Source of the DNA: Paramoeba atlantica
Taxonomy: Eukaryota; Discosea
NCBI GenBank assembly: GCA_977017575.1
Contig: CDRNVI010000053.1
Location: 558,001 to 622,000, forward strand
Length of the DNA stretch: 64,000 nucleotides
Reading direction: 5' to 3'
Below, in pieces: positions 1 to 10,465 of the stretch; the stretch's first letter is position 1; every line of letters starts with the position of its first letter. The position numbers were made by a program, and so were the translations under genes. The notes under the pieces were generated by a model. That model was given only the letters and a program-made list of their open reading frames with translations, did not search any database and had not been told where the DNA came from.

Positions 1-2214
1 CATTCATATCGACTCTGGAAACTATACCTTTCATTACGAGTACAGCTTCAACGATTATCTACAGCAAGGGTCGGCGGATTTATCGAAAGGACCGCAGAAG
101 ACTTTGAGCAATGCCTTTCGAGCACAAAGTTACGAAGATTTCCGTGGCTCTGGGTTATGTACGTGAAGATGTACATGGATTCTCTTTGTTTCACGAGCGC
201 TCGCCACGTGTTCGGCAGAGCATTAGAATCACTTCCATGGACTCAGCACGCTTTCCTTTGGCGATGCTACGTTGGCTTTCTTTTAGAGGAGTCATTAGAC
301 TCGGACTATATGGTTATTTCAACGCTTAAACGAGCAGTCGAATTCGATCACAAATATGTCACTCCTCTGTACGATGACTATATCGCACGCAAGCGATATG
401 TCGATGCTTTTGTTCTTCTTGTTTCTTACCCGGATTACTTCGAATTTGGTCCTCTTGACTTTCTGTCAAAGTATCGCGCTACTGCTTTTCAGAGTATTGT
501 GAAAGATTATTTTACCACGGCAGTCGACGTTGTTCCTGGTAAGTGTTCTACTATCCTGGCACTTGGCAATACAATTACCGAGTATTTTTCCTATCACAAA
601 GAATTTAATGAAGCCCGAAGGCTGTACGAAACGTTGTTCCAGAGGGCTGACTATGTTTTCTTTGCTGCGGTTTATGAAAATTGTACTCTTCTCTTAGTTA
701 ACGCCGCCCATTGGCATAAATATTCAATTGACAGTGTCCGAAATTTAGAGGCCTTACTGCAGCAGCGAGAAGACTATGATATAGCTGCCGCACTACGTAA
801 ATATCCCACCCTAACTTTTTTATGGATTCGAAAAGCAGCAAAAATGGGGGAGGATGTGGGGGGGAAGGAATCAGTTTTCTTAGAAGCAGTGAAACAATGT
901 GCACACAATAGTGATGTTCACAAAATTTGGTACGAGTTTTCTCTTTGGTACGAAGCCACGAAGGACTATTCTTCTGCTGAACATGTTTTGATAACAGCTT
1001 TAAGGCAAAAATTTGTAAATGCGGAAAGCTATGCATACTTAACTTGCGCATACGCTGAACTGCTTATACGTTGTTGCAAGCATGCAAAGGTTATTAAACT
1101 TCTTCGCTTCGCGACGGCGACTAATGATGCATCCATCGCAACATCCTTTAGCAGTGATACTGCGCTCTCCAAAGTAACGTGGAAGTCGAATCGGGTATGG
1201 AATTTGTATCTCGATCTTGTCGAACAATACGGCGACCGTGAAGCTATAAAATCATCCTATGGTCGCATGTTTTCGTTAGGTATCGGCGGATCTAAACATT
1301 TCATCAATTATGCCAATATTCTGAAGGAAAATAAAGAAGACGTGAGTTCCATAGTACGTGTCCTCGAAGACGCTAGACAAAAGTTTTCAAGTGATCCGTC
1401 CATATGGAAAATGTATCTTAGAGCAATTGCGGATACATGCGGTTTTGAAATCGAGTTTTCTAGGCACTATTTCCGTCACTTCGCAGCACGGTTTGTTCGA
1501 GGTCACGATTATTGGCAACTTAGTTCAAATCAGTCGCCAGGGAAATCCATCTTATTTCTGTTTAATCTTTGCGCCTGTTTTTGCGCCATTAAAGAGGATG
1601 AGTACAAGAAAGGCAATCGCTTAATTAGTTTTGAAATGCAACGTAACGAATTGTTTTGTTCAATACGCTTGTACATCGCTACGCGAACTTGTATTACTGG
1701 TATAGCAGAGTCTGGGAAAACTCTATTACCGGGTGAAGACCCAGTCAAACGTGATGCAATCATCTACACAACGCTTTCTAATGTGATGGGACGCGTGGTT
1801 GACTACATTAAAGAAGGGGACAAAATCTTTGGATGCAATTCCGGGCGCACTGCCTTTCACAGCATTATTCAATACGTAGAAGCAGCCGTTGAAAAAGAAC
1901 ACTCCTTTGTCATCATTCCTTTTATTTTGAATATCACCATGTGGTTGATTGATTATGAACTGATAGGTATTCATATCAAAGAAGCACGAAACGCGTTTAA
2001 AATTGGTGCCCAGTGGCTTATTGTCTTAAACTCAGTTTCTTGCATCCGTAATGACATTGAATGGAGTACACTTCAAATAGCGTTTTGGAAGAAATGGGCT
2101 GAATTTGAGAAAATGTACGGTACGGATGCCAAGCAATGCGATGTTCGTAAAATATGGAAGACAGTTACTCAAGCAAGCTTTAAAACTGCACCTCTTTTCA
2201 TGGAAGAAAAGTAA
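1..2214 (+). CDS. SYF1: Pre-mRNA-splicing factor SYF1/XAB2 (5' end outside window)
   Basis: The frame is open from the first base to a TAA at 2212, giving 737 residues, so the N-terminus lies upstream. It is a chain of HAT (half-a-TPR) helices, with the pattern W..Y..L, R.(L/I)YE and (V/I)W..Y repeated throughout. Blocks typical of SYF1 are SYRLWKLYLSLR near the window start, PWLWVMYVKM, VWNLYLDLVEQYG around residue 400, FINYANILKEN, and a final WKKWAEFEKMYG. In other eukaryotes SYF1 is a scaffold of the Prp19/NTC complex in the activated spliceosome, and in animals (XAB2) it also acts in transcription-coupled repair. If this organism trans-splices its mRNAs the protein would serve that reaction. 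An ATG at 157 begins only a truncated version, so I take the gene as entering from the left. Crooked-neck (CLF1) is the main alternative; the W/Y spacing fits SYF1 better. Confidence 0.85.
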   Translation, partial: HSYRLWKLYLSLRVQLQRLSTARVGGFIERTAEDFEQCLSSTKLRRFPWLWVMYVKMYMDSLCFTSARHVFGRALESLPWTQHAFLWRCYVGFLLEESLDSDYMVISTLKRAVEFDHKYVTPLYDDYIARKRYVDAFVLLVSYPDYFEFGPLDFLSKYRATAFQSIVKDYFTTAVDVVPGKCSTILALGNTITEYFSYHKEFNEARRLYETLFQRADYVFFAAVYENCTLLLVNAAHWHKYSIDSVRNLEALLQQREDYDIAAALRKYPTLTFLWIRKAAKMGEDVGGKESVFLEAVKQCAHNSDVHKIWYEFSLWYEATKDYSSAEHVLITALRQKFVNAESYAYLTCAYAELLIRCCKHAKVIKLLRFATATNDASIATSFSSDTALSKVTWKSNRVWNLYLDLVEQYGDREAIKSSYGRMFSLGIGGSKHFINYANILKENKEDVSSIVRVLEDARQKFSSDPSIWKMYLRAIADTCGFEIEFSRHYFRHFAARFVRGHDYWQLSSNQSPGKSILFLFNLCACFCAIKEDEYKKGNRLISFEMQRNELFCSIRLYIATRTCITGIAESGKTLLPGEDPVKRDAIIYTTLSNVMGRVVDYIKEGDKIFGCNSGRTAFHSIIQYVEAAVEKEHSFVIIPFILNITMWLIDYELIGIHIKEARNAFKIGAQWLIVLNSVSCIRNDIEWSTLQIAFWKKWAEFEKMYGTDAKQCDVRKIWKTVTQASFKTAPLFMEEK

Positions 2215-3170
2215 GCCGAACTACTATTTGGGTTAATTCAAGTACACTTACTTAGTATATTATACTCTAAATATTGCGGTGGTTGTATAACTACCTCTCT
2301 ACGCTCGATTATCGAAACAACAGTGAACTAAAACCGAAAAAATACTGCAAAATCGAAAGACAGTATTGAAATAATTGGGGGTTCAGGGGGTCATGGTCGA
2401 CCAAAACGTTTTTAGAAAAAAGAAATATCGTTCCTCCTATTGTAGTATGGGGCCTCTACTAGCATTCTGCAACGTTGTTTTCACAACATACGTTTCAGTA
2501 CCATTTCTTGCAGCTGGGACCACCCACAGTGGCCCTTTTTCGACCGAAATACGCGAAAAAATATTTTTTGGACCCAATAGGGTCCGTTTTCCTTTCACAA
2601 ATAGTTTGGTCTGAGTCGCATTTTGTACTCATTACGTTCTGTAGGCCTTTATTCTTGCGAATCGGAGAACTATGAAGTGTGACAATCTGAAAATGTTAAG
2701 AAACGTACAGAAAAAAGAGTAGATTTTATCTCAATAGTGCACAATGAGGCGACACATTATAAATAGTATTGAAAGAAATCGCAAAAACAAATCGGAACGG
2801 CTTCGCGGCACCTGTTTTCTCCGACTGACAAATAAGTAGGGTCCCTACTTATTTACCCTCCCTAAGGGGGGTGAAGTTACTATCATTTCCCAGAACTGAG
2901 AATAAGTAGAGGGCGGTGACAATTATGTAGGGGGGATAGTATAAGAGGGATAGTATACTGTATTTCTCAAGAGAAGTCTTTACGCAGTTTAAGCTTGTTT
3001 AATGGCAAATAATTACTCACACCCTCGAATAAAATGCAACTCTGCTGCGACAATTGCAATTCAGTAGGTAGGGTTGGAGCTAAAAAGTATTCAACCCATC
3101 TCATTGAGTGAATTCCGGCGTTTACAAAATGAATTATTTTTTGGGGAGTATGTAGTAGCCTTTTTTTGGT
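2215..3170. other. Non-coding stretch with palindrome and G-rich repeats
   Basis: No convincing gene lies in this 956-base stretch; the short + strand ORFs at about 2375-2675 have no recognisable motif and start in low-complexity sequence. The part from 2820 to 2960 holds a perfect hairpin and several short variants of ATAAGTAG or TATGTAGG followed by a G run, which suggests the remains of a small transposable element rather than a UTR. Confidence 0.4.
2830..2854. repeat. Perfect 12-bp-arm palindrome
   Basis: The arms AAATAAGTAGGG and CCCTACTTATTT are exactly complementary around one central T. A degenerate further copy of the arm follows near 2902. This could be an end of a MITE or a hairpin; nothing ties it to a gene. 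Confidence 0.6.
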
Positions 3171-3644
3171 ATGAAAAATATTATTATAGACTATGCGGGT
3201 CTCACAGATTTGCTAATTGGTGTGTTAGGAAAGACTTTCTGTCTTGCTGCTCTTTTTCGTGCATATCAAAATATTGGAGGAGACCTAAAACTAGATTGCG
3301 TTTTACATGCGATTGTGATAGGATTTGGTCCGCTTAGTATAGCAGCTTATTTTCTACCTGGCTTCGTAAAAGCAGAGCTGGTAGTAAGTGCCTCACTTCT
3401 CTTCATATGTGTCAGATGGTGGATTAAAATGTATTGCACTCAAAACGTTGAACAGACCGAAAATTCTTGTGAGAAAATACCTCCAGAAAACTATTGTTCG
3501 GAAGGAGCCCGGACCACGATACAATCCCTAAAATTACTTAGAAACAAATGCTTGAAAAATCCGCACCTGTTTTCACGATTACAAAACATTTCCCGTTTCC
3601 GGCGCTTCCTGTGTGATCCTAATGACTACGGGATTTGGTTTTAA
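3171..3644 (+). CDS. Small putative membrane protein, unknown
   Basis: This 157-residue frame starts at ATG 3171 after a T-rich tract and ends at TAA. Residues about 8-30, 44-66 and 68-82 are hydrophobic and look like membrane segments, with LCAALF-type and GFGPLSIAAYF stretches; the rest (residues 85-157) is hydrophilic and ends in a basic RFRRFLCDPND region. I do not recognise the family. It is on the same strand as its neighbours, and the spacing to the next start (294 bases) suits this compact array, which is the main reason to think it real. It could instead be a chance ORF in an AT-rich spacer. Confidence 0.45.
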   Translation: MKNIIIDYAGLTDLLIGVLGKTFCLAALFRAYQNIGGDLKLDCVLHAIVIGFGPLSIAAYFLPGFVKAELVVSASLLFICVRWWIKMYCTQNVEQTENSCEKIPPENYCSEGARTTIQSLKLLRNKCLKNPHLFSRLQNISRFRRFLCDPNDYGIWF

Positions 3645-3938
3645 GTCTTTTGTTGTATTTTAAATCCTGTTTTTTCAAATCTTACTCTAGAAGTAAATTT
3701 ATTTCTTACTTACTCTAGAGGTATTAAAACTTACTTTAGGAATTATAGAATCTAGTAAATCGTCGTCATTTTTACTCACAAAATTGTAAAACCTTTTTGT
3801 TAACTCATGATTCTTGAGCAATCAATTATTCTAAGTAGTAGTACGTCGAATCGCTACCTTTTAAATCACGTTCCTTTCTACGATTTTTGTCGTACAACGG
3901 CCATGTGCCACCTTTTTCATAACATGGTCTTTCGCTAG

Positions 3939-6008
3939 ATGAGTGTTGCAAAGGAAACATGGAGGTCGCAACACGGGGTAGGAGGTATTTCTGCGTCTCA
4001 AGTTGGTTCAGCTCTTGGTCTTCGCGGGTGCATTAGTGATTTTTTACACTACGAAAGACATCTTAAATACACTAGTCTTGCATTCGAAGGAAACAGCCAC
4101 ACTAGGCACGGAATTCGATTAGAGCCATTCGCGCGAACACTCTACGAGTATTGGACTGGATACAAAGTTTGTGATGGGGGTTTTCATATTCACAAAGACC
4201 ACAGTTTCCTAGCATGTTCTCCAGATGGCCTCGTTCACCGATCCGGTGATACCACTTTGTTACTTGAAATTAAATCCCCGGTACATGGGCTATACAAGCC
4301 CGCCACAGCGGAGAATATGATTTGTGGAATTCCAAAGTGCTACATGTGTCAGATACAATGCCAAATGGAAATATATAATGCCGACGTATGTGACTTCTTT
4401 GCTTATGTGCAGTGTAGTGGAACTGTTGCTGCTTGGCGAGTGCATCGCAATACTTTATGGTGGGCGTGGGCTCTACCCAAGTTGAAACTAATTAGTCATG
4501 CGTTGAATGACGTGGTCGTTCCGGAAGCATTGTGTAGCCGTAAATTTCACTTTATTCCGTTCGATTATGATCAAATTGTGGTCAAATTTCTTTTTTTGGA
4601 TAATGGTTCGTCTTCTTCTTCGATAACTTTCTGCAGACCTTTGGTATTAGAGCCTCAAGGTGCGCGTTTTGAAAGGGGAGAGATGTGTTTTTTGATTCCA
4701 CAGAATGAGGTTCAAAAAGCTGAGCGGTCACAATACCATTCTTTGAATGTTGATTCAGAAGAAGAATTGGACGCAATGTGGCTTTCGGCCGTCCAATATA
4801 ATGAACGAAGAACCATGTTAGTGTGTAGGCCCCCAACTAGGGCATTTCCGTATTCCATAGTCCAGGACATGAACAATTCTAAGTTTTATCACGTTCCTGA
4901 GAAGTTTCTTGAAAAGGAGCACTGTGAAGAAAGCGGTCCTAATAAAAAGGATATGAAAATCAGACTATTAAGATCATTTCCTGAAGAGGACAGCCCCAGG
5001 GAAATCAGTTCATTGCAATCTACCGTAGATTCGGATGACCTCTGCAGTGCTACTCTACCTCTTCTGCTCAGTCTAAGAGATTTTTCGGAATATTTTGCAT
5101 CACTTCCTGAAAATGCAAACGTTGGTCTTATTCAAGGAAGTATCCGAAAAAGGGATGTGTGTGCAGTAAATCATCTCATAGAACGTTTTTCTGAACGATT
5201 TCCCCAGTGTCACATGATGTCCTGGAGCGAATTTCTTGTTTTGGGAAAACGCGATTCTCTCCCAGGCACAATTACTATGCAGACTGAATCCGAGTTGTGT
5301 TCTCCGGAATCAAGTTCCCCATCAAGTACGGCATCAACTGCGTCATGTTCTGCTGATTCACTTGATAGAACATTCGCAAAAGGCAAATACAGTTTTTCGT
5401 GTTCTGCTATGCTAATATTTATTGGAGACATTCCCTTGGAATCACTTCCTTCGAAGGATGTCCCTTGCTCTTTTTTGCGAGATGAATGGTGTCGCGTCTT
5501 GCGCAAACACCATGTACAACTACATATTCCAACTCTATATCTTCCATCGACATATACTAATTTGACTAGGCCGTATGATGCCGAAACTATTGAACATAGA
5601 CCACCCAAGAAAAGATTTCTTTCACCTTTACGGACTCCCGTCGTAAGAATACATAAAAATTTATCCTCACAAAATTCGACGAATTCGCAATCCAAAAAAT
5701 GCACATTATCTCCTTCAAATCCAAAAATTAATTCTTCTCAAAGTTTTGATTCAACGATCCCCACCCAAACAGAGTCGCTGGACCTTACAGGATGTATTGA
5801 AGAGATGCAAATGATAGAGGAAAATGCTGTTGCACATTCTACATGCCCAAATGAGGAAATTTTGGAGGCAGACCCACAGAGAAGAAAAGTTTCAAAATAT
5901 AAAGATGGCGCTTGTTCAGGAATTTTAGTACCAAGTTGTAACGGTTTGATGTGGAGTGACGGTCTCCTGAGTCTTCGATGCCGAATAATCAGGCAATATT
6001 GGATTTAA
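3939..6008 (+). CDS. YqaJ/lambda-exonuclease-type nuclease with long C-terminal extension
   Basis: The 689-residue protein begins at an ATG placed directly after CTTTCGCTAG, a plausible splice acceptor. Residues about 15-195 show the YqaJ (viral recombinase/lambda exonuclease) fold: GGISASQVGSALGL at the start, a GIRLEPFARTLYEYWTG helix, SPDGLV (catalytic Asp), LLEIKSP (Glu and Lys of the PD-(D/E)xK core) and CQIQCQME (the conserved Q..Q helix). So the nuclease site looks complete. Family members process DNA ends for single-strand annealing in phages, viruses and some eukaryotic lineages. The remaining 490 residues are Ser-rich and unrecognised, with one possible folded block around residues 370-430. 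The domain often travels with mobile or viral DNA, so transfer is possible, but the gene is intact and its base use is like that of its neighbours. The biological role here is unknown. Confidence 0.7.
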   Translation: MSVAKETWRSQHGVGGISASQVGSALGLRGCISDFLHYERHLKYTSLAFEGNSHTRHGIRLEPFARTLYEYWTGYKVCDGGFHIHKDHSFLACSPDGLVHRSGDTTLLLEIKSPVHGLYKPATAENMICGIPKCYMCQIQCQMEIYNADVCDFFAYVQCSGTVAAWRVHRNTLWWAWALPKLKLISHALNDVVVPEALCSRKFHFIPFDYDQIVVKFLFLDNGSSSSSITFCRPLVLEPQGARFERGEMCFLIPQNEVQKAERSQYHSLNVDSEEELDAMWLSAVQYNERRTMLVCRPPTRAFPYSIVQDMNNSKFYHVPEKFLEKEHCEESGPNKKDMKIRLLRSFPEEDSPREISSLQSTVDSDDLCSATLPLLLSLRDFSEYFASLPENANVGLIQGSIRKRDVCAVNHLIERFSERFPQCHMMSWSEFLVLGKRDSLPGTITMQTESELCSPESSSPSSTASTASCSADSLDRTFAKGKYSFSCSAMLIFIGDIPLESLPSKDVPCSFLRDEWCRVLRKHHVQLHIPTLYLPSTYTNLTRPYDAETIEHRPPKKRFLSPLRTPVVRIHKNLSSQNSTNSQSKKCTLSPSNPKINSSQSFDSTIPTQTESLDLTGCIEEMQMIEENAVAHSTCPNEEILEADPQRRKVSKYKDGACSGILVPSCNGLMWSDGLLSLRCRIIRQYWI

Positions 6009-6357
6009 GCTATGCATTTCATAGCCATTGTTGTAACGAAAGCAAAAAACATGCTATCATTTTTCAAGACGTCTTGAGGCACACCATGTACATGTTTACA
6101 ACATATTTACAAAGCATATTTACAACACGTTTTTATAACACGCGTGTGGACATGAAATCCATATCGATTCATTGAATCGGGGCCAGAATACTCTCCAAAC
6201 GAAAAAATGGAAAACTACCGTTACCCCTCCTAGACAGATCCGGACAAAAGTGTCTAAAATGGCAAAATTTAGGATATGTTACATACTAGGATATGTTACG
6301 TACTAGTAAGGTGAGACGAAAAAATGTTCGAGGTAATCGAATGAGACCCACAAAGAA

Positions 6358-6436
6358 ATATCAAGCTCAAAAAGATATCAAGCTCAAAAAAATATGAAGC
6401 TCAAAAATGTATGAAACTCAAAAAGATATCAAGCAG
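6358..6436. repeat. Tandem ~17-bp repeat inside the pogo element
   Basis: About four to five imperfect copies of ATATCAAGCTCAAAAAG follow one another in the left subterminal region of the transposon, probably grown by slippage. Confidence 0.6.
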
Positions 6437-6467
6437 GCTCTCATCAGGAACCTAGCGTTACGCCGTC

Positions 6468-8003
6468 TCATTCGTTATCCCCTGAGTCGGAGTCGACGAT
6501 TACCGCTTGTTCGAGAAACGTTGATCGAGCCAGGCGTGAGCAAAGCTCTGCCTCATTATCAGCGCCACGCGAAGTCTCTGTCACCACAAGAGTGCTTGCA
6601 CAAAGCTCTGATGCACGCTCGTAGGAAATCTGACGGATGTTTTCCTCCAATGCCGTCTTATAAATAACTTCGAAAGCCTTCCCATCGGCTTCAGTGCCAA
6701 TAGAATGAAGAGATCGAACAACAAAGCGCGTAATGTTCCCACGTGACGGTTTCGGAAATGTGTTGAACGTTGCTGCTCGCCAGTAAGTATACTGCTCACT
6801 GTAGTTGTGCTTAAAGCTTCGATTCACTGTAGGTCCATAAGCTGCAAGATTGAAGTACATCCACCGGGAATGAGAGCTACATCAATGTCTCGCCGTTTAA
6901 AAAATAAAAGCACTTTATTTGTTCGATGTGCGGCATATAAATCCATAATCAAGATAGTTTTCCGGGGTGGGTACTTCGAATGATCGCTAAAATTCATGCT
7001 TCGCCCAAGCAGAAAAAGCTTCTGATGTTGTCCATCCGCTTGGAGTTGTAGTTGCGGTGCAGCCATATCCTTCGGCTGCCGCGCGCACCTCTTTGGAAAC
7101 TAATCCAGTCGAAGAATGCGCGGACCAAATAAGGTGAGGTGGGTGTATTTCATGTTCCCATTTCCCCGATTCTTCCTGTCGCGTCCCCGATACATAGGAG
7201 GAAGTTCCCCAAAACCAGGCAGTACCCATGGACCGTTCCTTCCCCCTTTGTTCGCACCTTAATTCGTTTTGTGCCACGCTGCTCATAAGTGATCTCAGAT
7301 ACCGGTTCCCAAAGTATGGACGTTTCCTCACCCGTTACGATGACGGAATAACCTCCTCTGTCTTTGTTCATGAGTGTAATCATATCGCGAAACTTTGAAG
7401 CTTTTTCATCAGCATCTTTTGGGACAAGCTGGGGGTATCCGTTTACTCTTCGGCGTGAAATATTAACGTATTTGCAGAATCGAAGCCAAAATTTTTCTTG
7501 CCCATAATTGCTAAGCTCGCGAAAGTGTTCAGATGCTTCCTCGAAATATCGAAACATCATCTTCTTTGTGACTGCAACTAGCGTTTCTCGAAGCATGTTC
7601 ATCGTGTGGATACCTCCATTGTACAATTCGCTATTCTTCTTGGGGGCATGGTATTGAAGAGCTTTTCCATAGCCAATGCGTACAAGTCTTTGCCATTCTT
7701 GCTTCTTTTGATATATTTTTCGCAGAGTACTAGTATCTATTTTGTATTCCCGAGGAACACTGACCAAGGACAACCATCACCCAGGCAGGAACACATGTTG
7801 CATTTTTGCTGAATCATTAAGTCCACACGAACCTTACGCTCATTGTGGAGTACAGCACTCTGCTCGGTAGCGATTTCTGCAGTCGGTGGAGTTGTAGACA
7901 CTTCCTCGGAATCCGGTATAATGGTCACCGGTGTCTCCACTGGAAGAAAGCGCTGTCGCACAAGGCTTGCATTGAACAGTAGGTGATTTAATGGCCCAGG
8001 CAT
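6468..8003 (-). pseudogene. Pogo-like transposase, fragmented
   Basis: Reading down from an ATG at 8003, coding sequence continues in changing frames to a stop at 6468: 8003-7737, then 7773-7150, 7331-6987, 7066-6824 and 6860-6468, i.e. at least four frame changes over about 510 codons. An N-terminal helix-turn-helix part (YKIDTSTLRKIYQKKQEW) is followed by the DDE nuclease core. ILIMDLYAAHRT carries the second catalytic Asp and CTSILQLMDLQ the third. The first site reads TGEETSILW where the family has (N/M)DET, so the first Asp appears replaced by Glu. It is therefore inactive. Its orientation opposes all host genes, as expected for an inserted element. Confidence 0.8.
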
Positions 8004-8364
8004 TTGAATTGTAGCGAAATGATATTGAGGGAATAATTGTTGGATAAAACGTTACACTACGATTGAAAGACAGAGAACAAAATTTTCACATTGGATATAA
8101 AGCTAGTACGTAACATATCCCATATTTTCGGGAAAAAGGGGATATGTTACGTACTAGGATATGTCTAGGGGGGTAACGGTATATTAATATTTTTGACTAA
8201 AGTGTTAGCTGATTTATACTTTTCAAAAAAATAATCCTTGCAAAAAAGATTTCTCGAATGCGGCGAAAAAATACGGCATGACGATTACGAGAATATAGAG
8301 AATGCGGTACGGGTAGTATTTTTGTTTTGTTTTTTAAGACACCTCACATAAGATTTTGATTGAT

Positions 8365-10365
8365 ATGAACCTGTGTTTCTACGGTTATATGAAACGGCAT
8401 ATAAGATCAATACGTGGTCAAAAGAGGATATCCGTGCAAAGGAATTTTCTTCCATTGAATTGCTTTCTGCGGCTAATTAACCAAGTCATGATGAAAGGTA
8501 CAGGAAGTCAATATTTTCGGTTGATTTTTCAGGGATTAACAGTCCCAAAAGTAGTGAATCCATACCATATCCGTTCTCTGCAAATTGCAAAAGACATCCA
8601 AAGTGGAACAATGCCCGAGTTGGAACTTCATCAGAGAAACATAATGAAAAAAGAACCTATGAGGCGATGCTATATTACAAAGTTTTTGCGACCAGGGATA
8701 CATGGATTTCAATGCTTTCACCATTGTGATCCTAGAGATACAGTAATTGAAGAGCTCGATACCGATGGAGTATGCGTTTCAGAATACTTGAAAAGGTCTT
8801 CTTCGAATCCTCCTGCTTCGAAAGCAAAGGGCAAAGCATTTGGTAAAGCATTTGAAAAAGTCGAAATCGGGAAACATTTTGTTTGTTTGGGAAAAGAACC
8901 TTACGTACAAATGGTAATTAAGAGCTCTGGTTTAGTCGAAGAGTGTCTTCCCCCATGTCTGCAAACGTGCTACCGAGTTACTGAGCGTAGAAATGATTTG
9001 GCCATTGTAACACAACGTGTGACTGTTCCGTATGAAGCGTACAAGGTCTTTGAACAAGGAAAAATAGGAGGATATCCTCATCTATCTTGTTTCACTCCAA
9101 CTGATCGAGAGTTGAGTCCAAGCAATTATTCTGGAAATCGCTATCAAGTAGTTTTGCGAAGAATTCCATTTCGGGAACAGAAAGCGGTGATCTGCGCTAT
9201 TGACTGTGTACGGCAAAGTGGGTTCTTAAATTATTTTCCTCCTAATTATTTTTCACATCTGACACGCAACAAAAATCTTATCGGGGGGCACGTACTCAGA
9301 AGAGAATTTCGAGCTATCGTACAACATCTGCTTGAAAATACATCTTCCAGACATTCGTTACAAAAAGGACGTCACGCCTCAAGGCAAGATGCCGAACTAT
9401 CTGATACAGACTTTGGTCATTCAGAACCAAGGAATTCAACGTTGAAAAATACTTCTAGTCCATTGTTTAGTGCCTTAAGCAAGCATATCTTTCAAAGAAT
9501 CCAAGATTCTAATCGAATATTTGCTGGAACTGCTTCGGATTATTTGACGATAAGAAATAATGGTCATTCAAATATACTGGAATGTGAAGCAGCTGATATA
9601 CTCCAAAAAAACATATCTTTGCGAAGTATGATGCACTGGCTGGCTGACCTATCACGCCTTGTTTGGGATCGTGTTGTTGGGCTTCGTATAGATCGCATAG
9701 GTGCTTTTCATGTTCTTCCTGGAGATATTATTATTCGAAACGGGAATTATGAATATGCTACAAGAGATCAGATACAAAAGGGGGAAATTACCGCTCACGA
9801 CGTGTTACTTCCCGTTCCTGGTACTGAAGTAAGCGTGCCGGAGAACGAGACGTCGATCATTTATGAAAGTGTTATGCAAGAGCTAGGATTGCCTCGTTCC
9901 TTTGAAAAATGGAAGTGCCGTGATCTGTCACTTGAACACCACGGTTCATACCGGCCGATGCTGGTCAAGCCGATATCGCTTTGCCATAAGCTGAGTACAG
10001 GACCACAAGATGCCATTCTTGATCTGCGGTTTAGTTTGCCACCCCAGTGTGACTTAACAATGATGCTGCGCGAGCTGTGCAAGTATGAAGAAAACACCCC
10101 GCTGTTATGCCCTATTAAAGTTCCTACAGCAATGACCGAACAAGCACTTGAAGAAACTCCTTCCCCCGTGAACGGTGAGCTCAAATGGAGGCACTTAACT
10201 GATTCTGAGAAAAAGACATACAATACTCAGCTATCGCCGCGAAAGAAGAAAATAGTGCACGGATCAGCCTTATTGCGTGGACGTTTAACTCACAAAATAT
10301 TTCACCGAATTCTGCCTTTAGGAACACAAAGGTGGAGCTCCAGAAAAATAGGTAAAAAGATATAA
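8365..10365 (+). CDS. PUS7: TruD/PUS7-type tRNA/RNA pseudouridine synthase
   Basis: From ATG 8365 the protein has 666 residues; a T-rich tract ending in AAG lies just upstream. It matches PUS7/TruD in its C-terminal two-thirds: GNRYQVVLRRI, GFLNYFPPNYF (family: GFINYFG.QRFG), IGGHVLRREF, WDRVVGLRI, then the PUS7-specific DVLLPVPGTEV, a YESVMQELGL helix and the HGSYRPMLVKP block. The catalytic Asp is most likely the one in NDLAIVTQRV (family: G.KD..A.TQ), although the usual preceding Gly-Thr-Lys is lost. The N-terminal 200 residues are divergent and basic. Enzymes of this family isomerise uridine in tRNA, rRNA or mRNA. In Trypanosoma brucei a TruD-like protein acts in mitoribosome assembly, so an organellar role is possible. 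No downstream partner in an operon sense is seen. Confidence 0.75.
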   Translation: MNLCFYGYMKRHIRSIRGQKRISVQRNFLPLNCFLRLINQVMMKGTGSQYFRLIFQGLTVPKVVNPYHIRSLQIAKDIQSGTMPELELHQRNIMKKEPMRRCYITKFLRPGIHGFQCFHHCDPRDTVIEELDTDGVCVSEYLKRSSSNPPASKAKGKAFGKAFEKVEIGKHFVCLGKEPYVQMVIKSSGLVEECLPPCLQTCYRVTERRNDLAIVTQRVTVPYEAYKVFEQGKIGGYPHLSCFTPTDRELSPSNYSGNRYQVVLRRIPFREQKAVICAIDCVRQSGFLNYFPPNYFSHLTRNKNLIGGHVLRREFRAIVQHLLENTSSRHSLQKGRHASRQDAELSDTDFGHSEPRNSTLKNTSSPLFSALSKHIFQRIQDSNRIFAGTASDYLTIRNNGHSNILECEAADILQKNISLRSMMHWLADLSRLVWDRVVGLRIDRIGAFHVLPGDIIIRNGNYEYATRDQIQKGEITAHDVLLPVPGTEVSVPENETSIIYESVMQELGLPRSFEKWKCRDLSLEHHGSYRPMLVKPISLCHKLSTGPQDAILDLRFSLPPQCDLTMMLRELCKYEENTPLLCPIKVPTAMTEQALEETPSPVNGELKWRHLTDSEKKTYNTQLSPRKKKIVHGSALLRGRLTHKIFHRILPLGTQRWSSRKIGKKI

Positions 10366-10465
10366 TAAATCACACTGATTATGCTGTGACGTAAACCGCG
10401 CAACATCTTTTCAGTCAAAACAAAAACAATATTGCGTATTACATTTTTCAAAAGACGTAGAAGTA

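Larger units (their letters stand above)
6218..8179 (-). mobile_element. Pogo-type (Tc1/mariner superfamily) DNA transposon, broken
   Basis: The ends are inverted repeats: CCGTTACCCCTCCTAGACA at 6218 and, read on the opposite strand from 8179, CCGTTACCCCCCTAGACA. Each is flanked by TA (6216-6217 and 8180-8181), the target duplication expected for this superfamily. Just inside, a motif like GGATATGTTACGTACTAG occurs twice on the left and in both orientations on the right. The body encodes a transposase on the - strand in several broken frames. The element is 1962 bp, near the size of a complete pogo-like copy. Confidence 0.85.
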
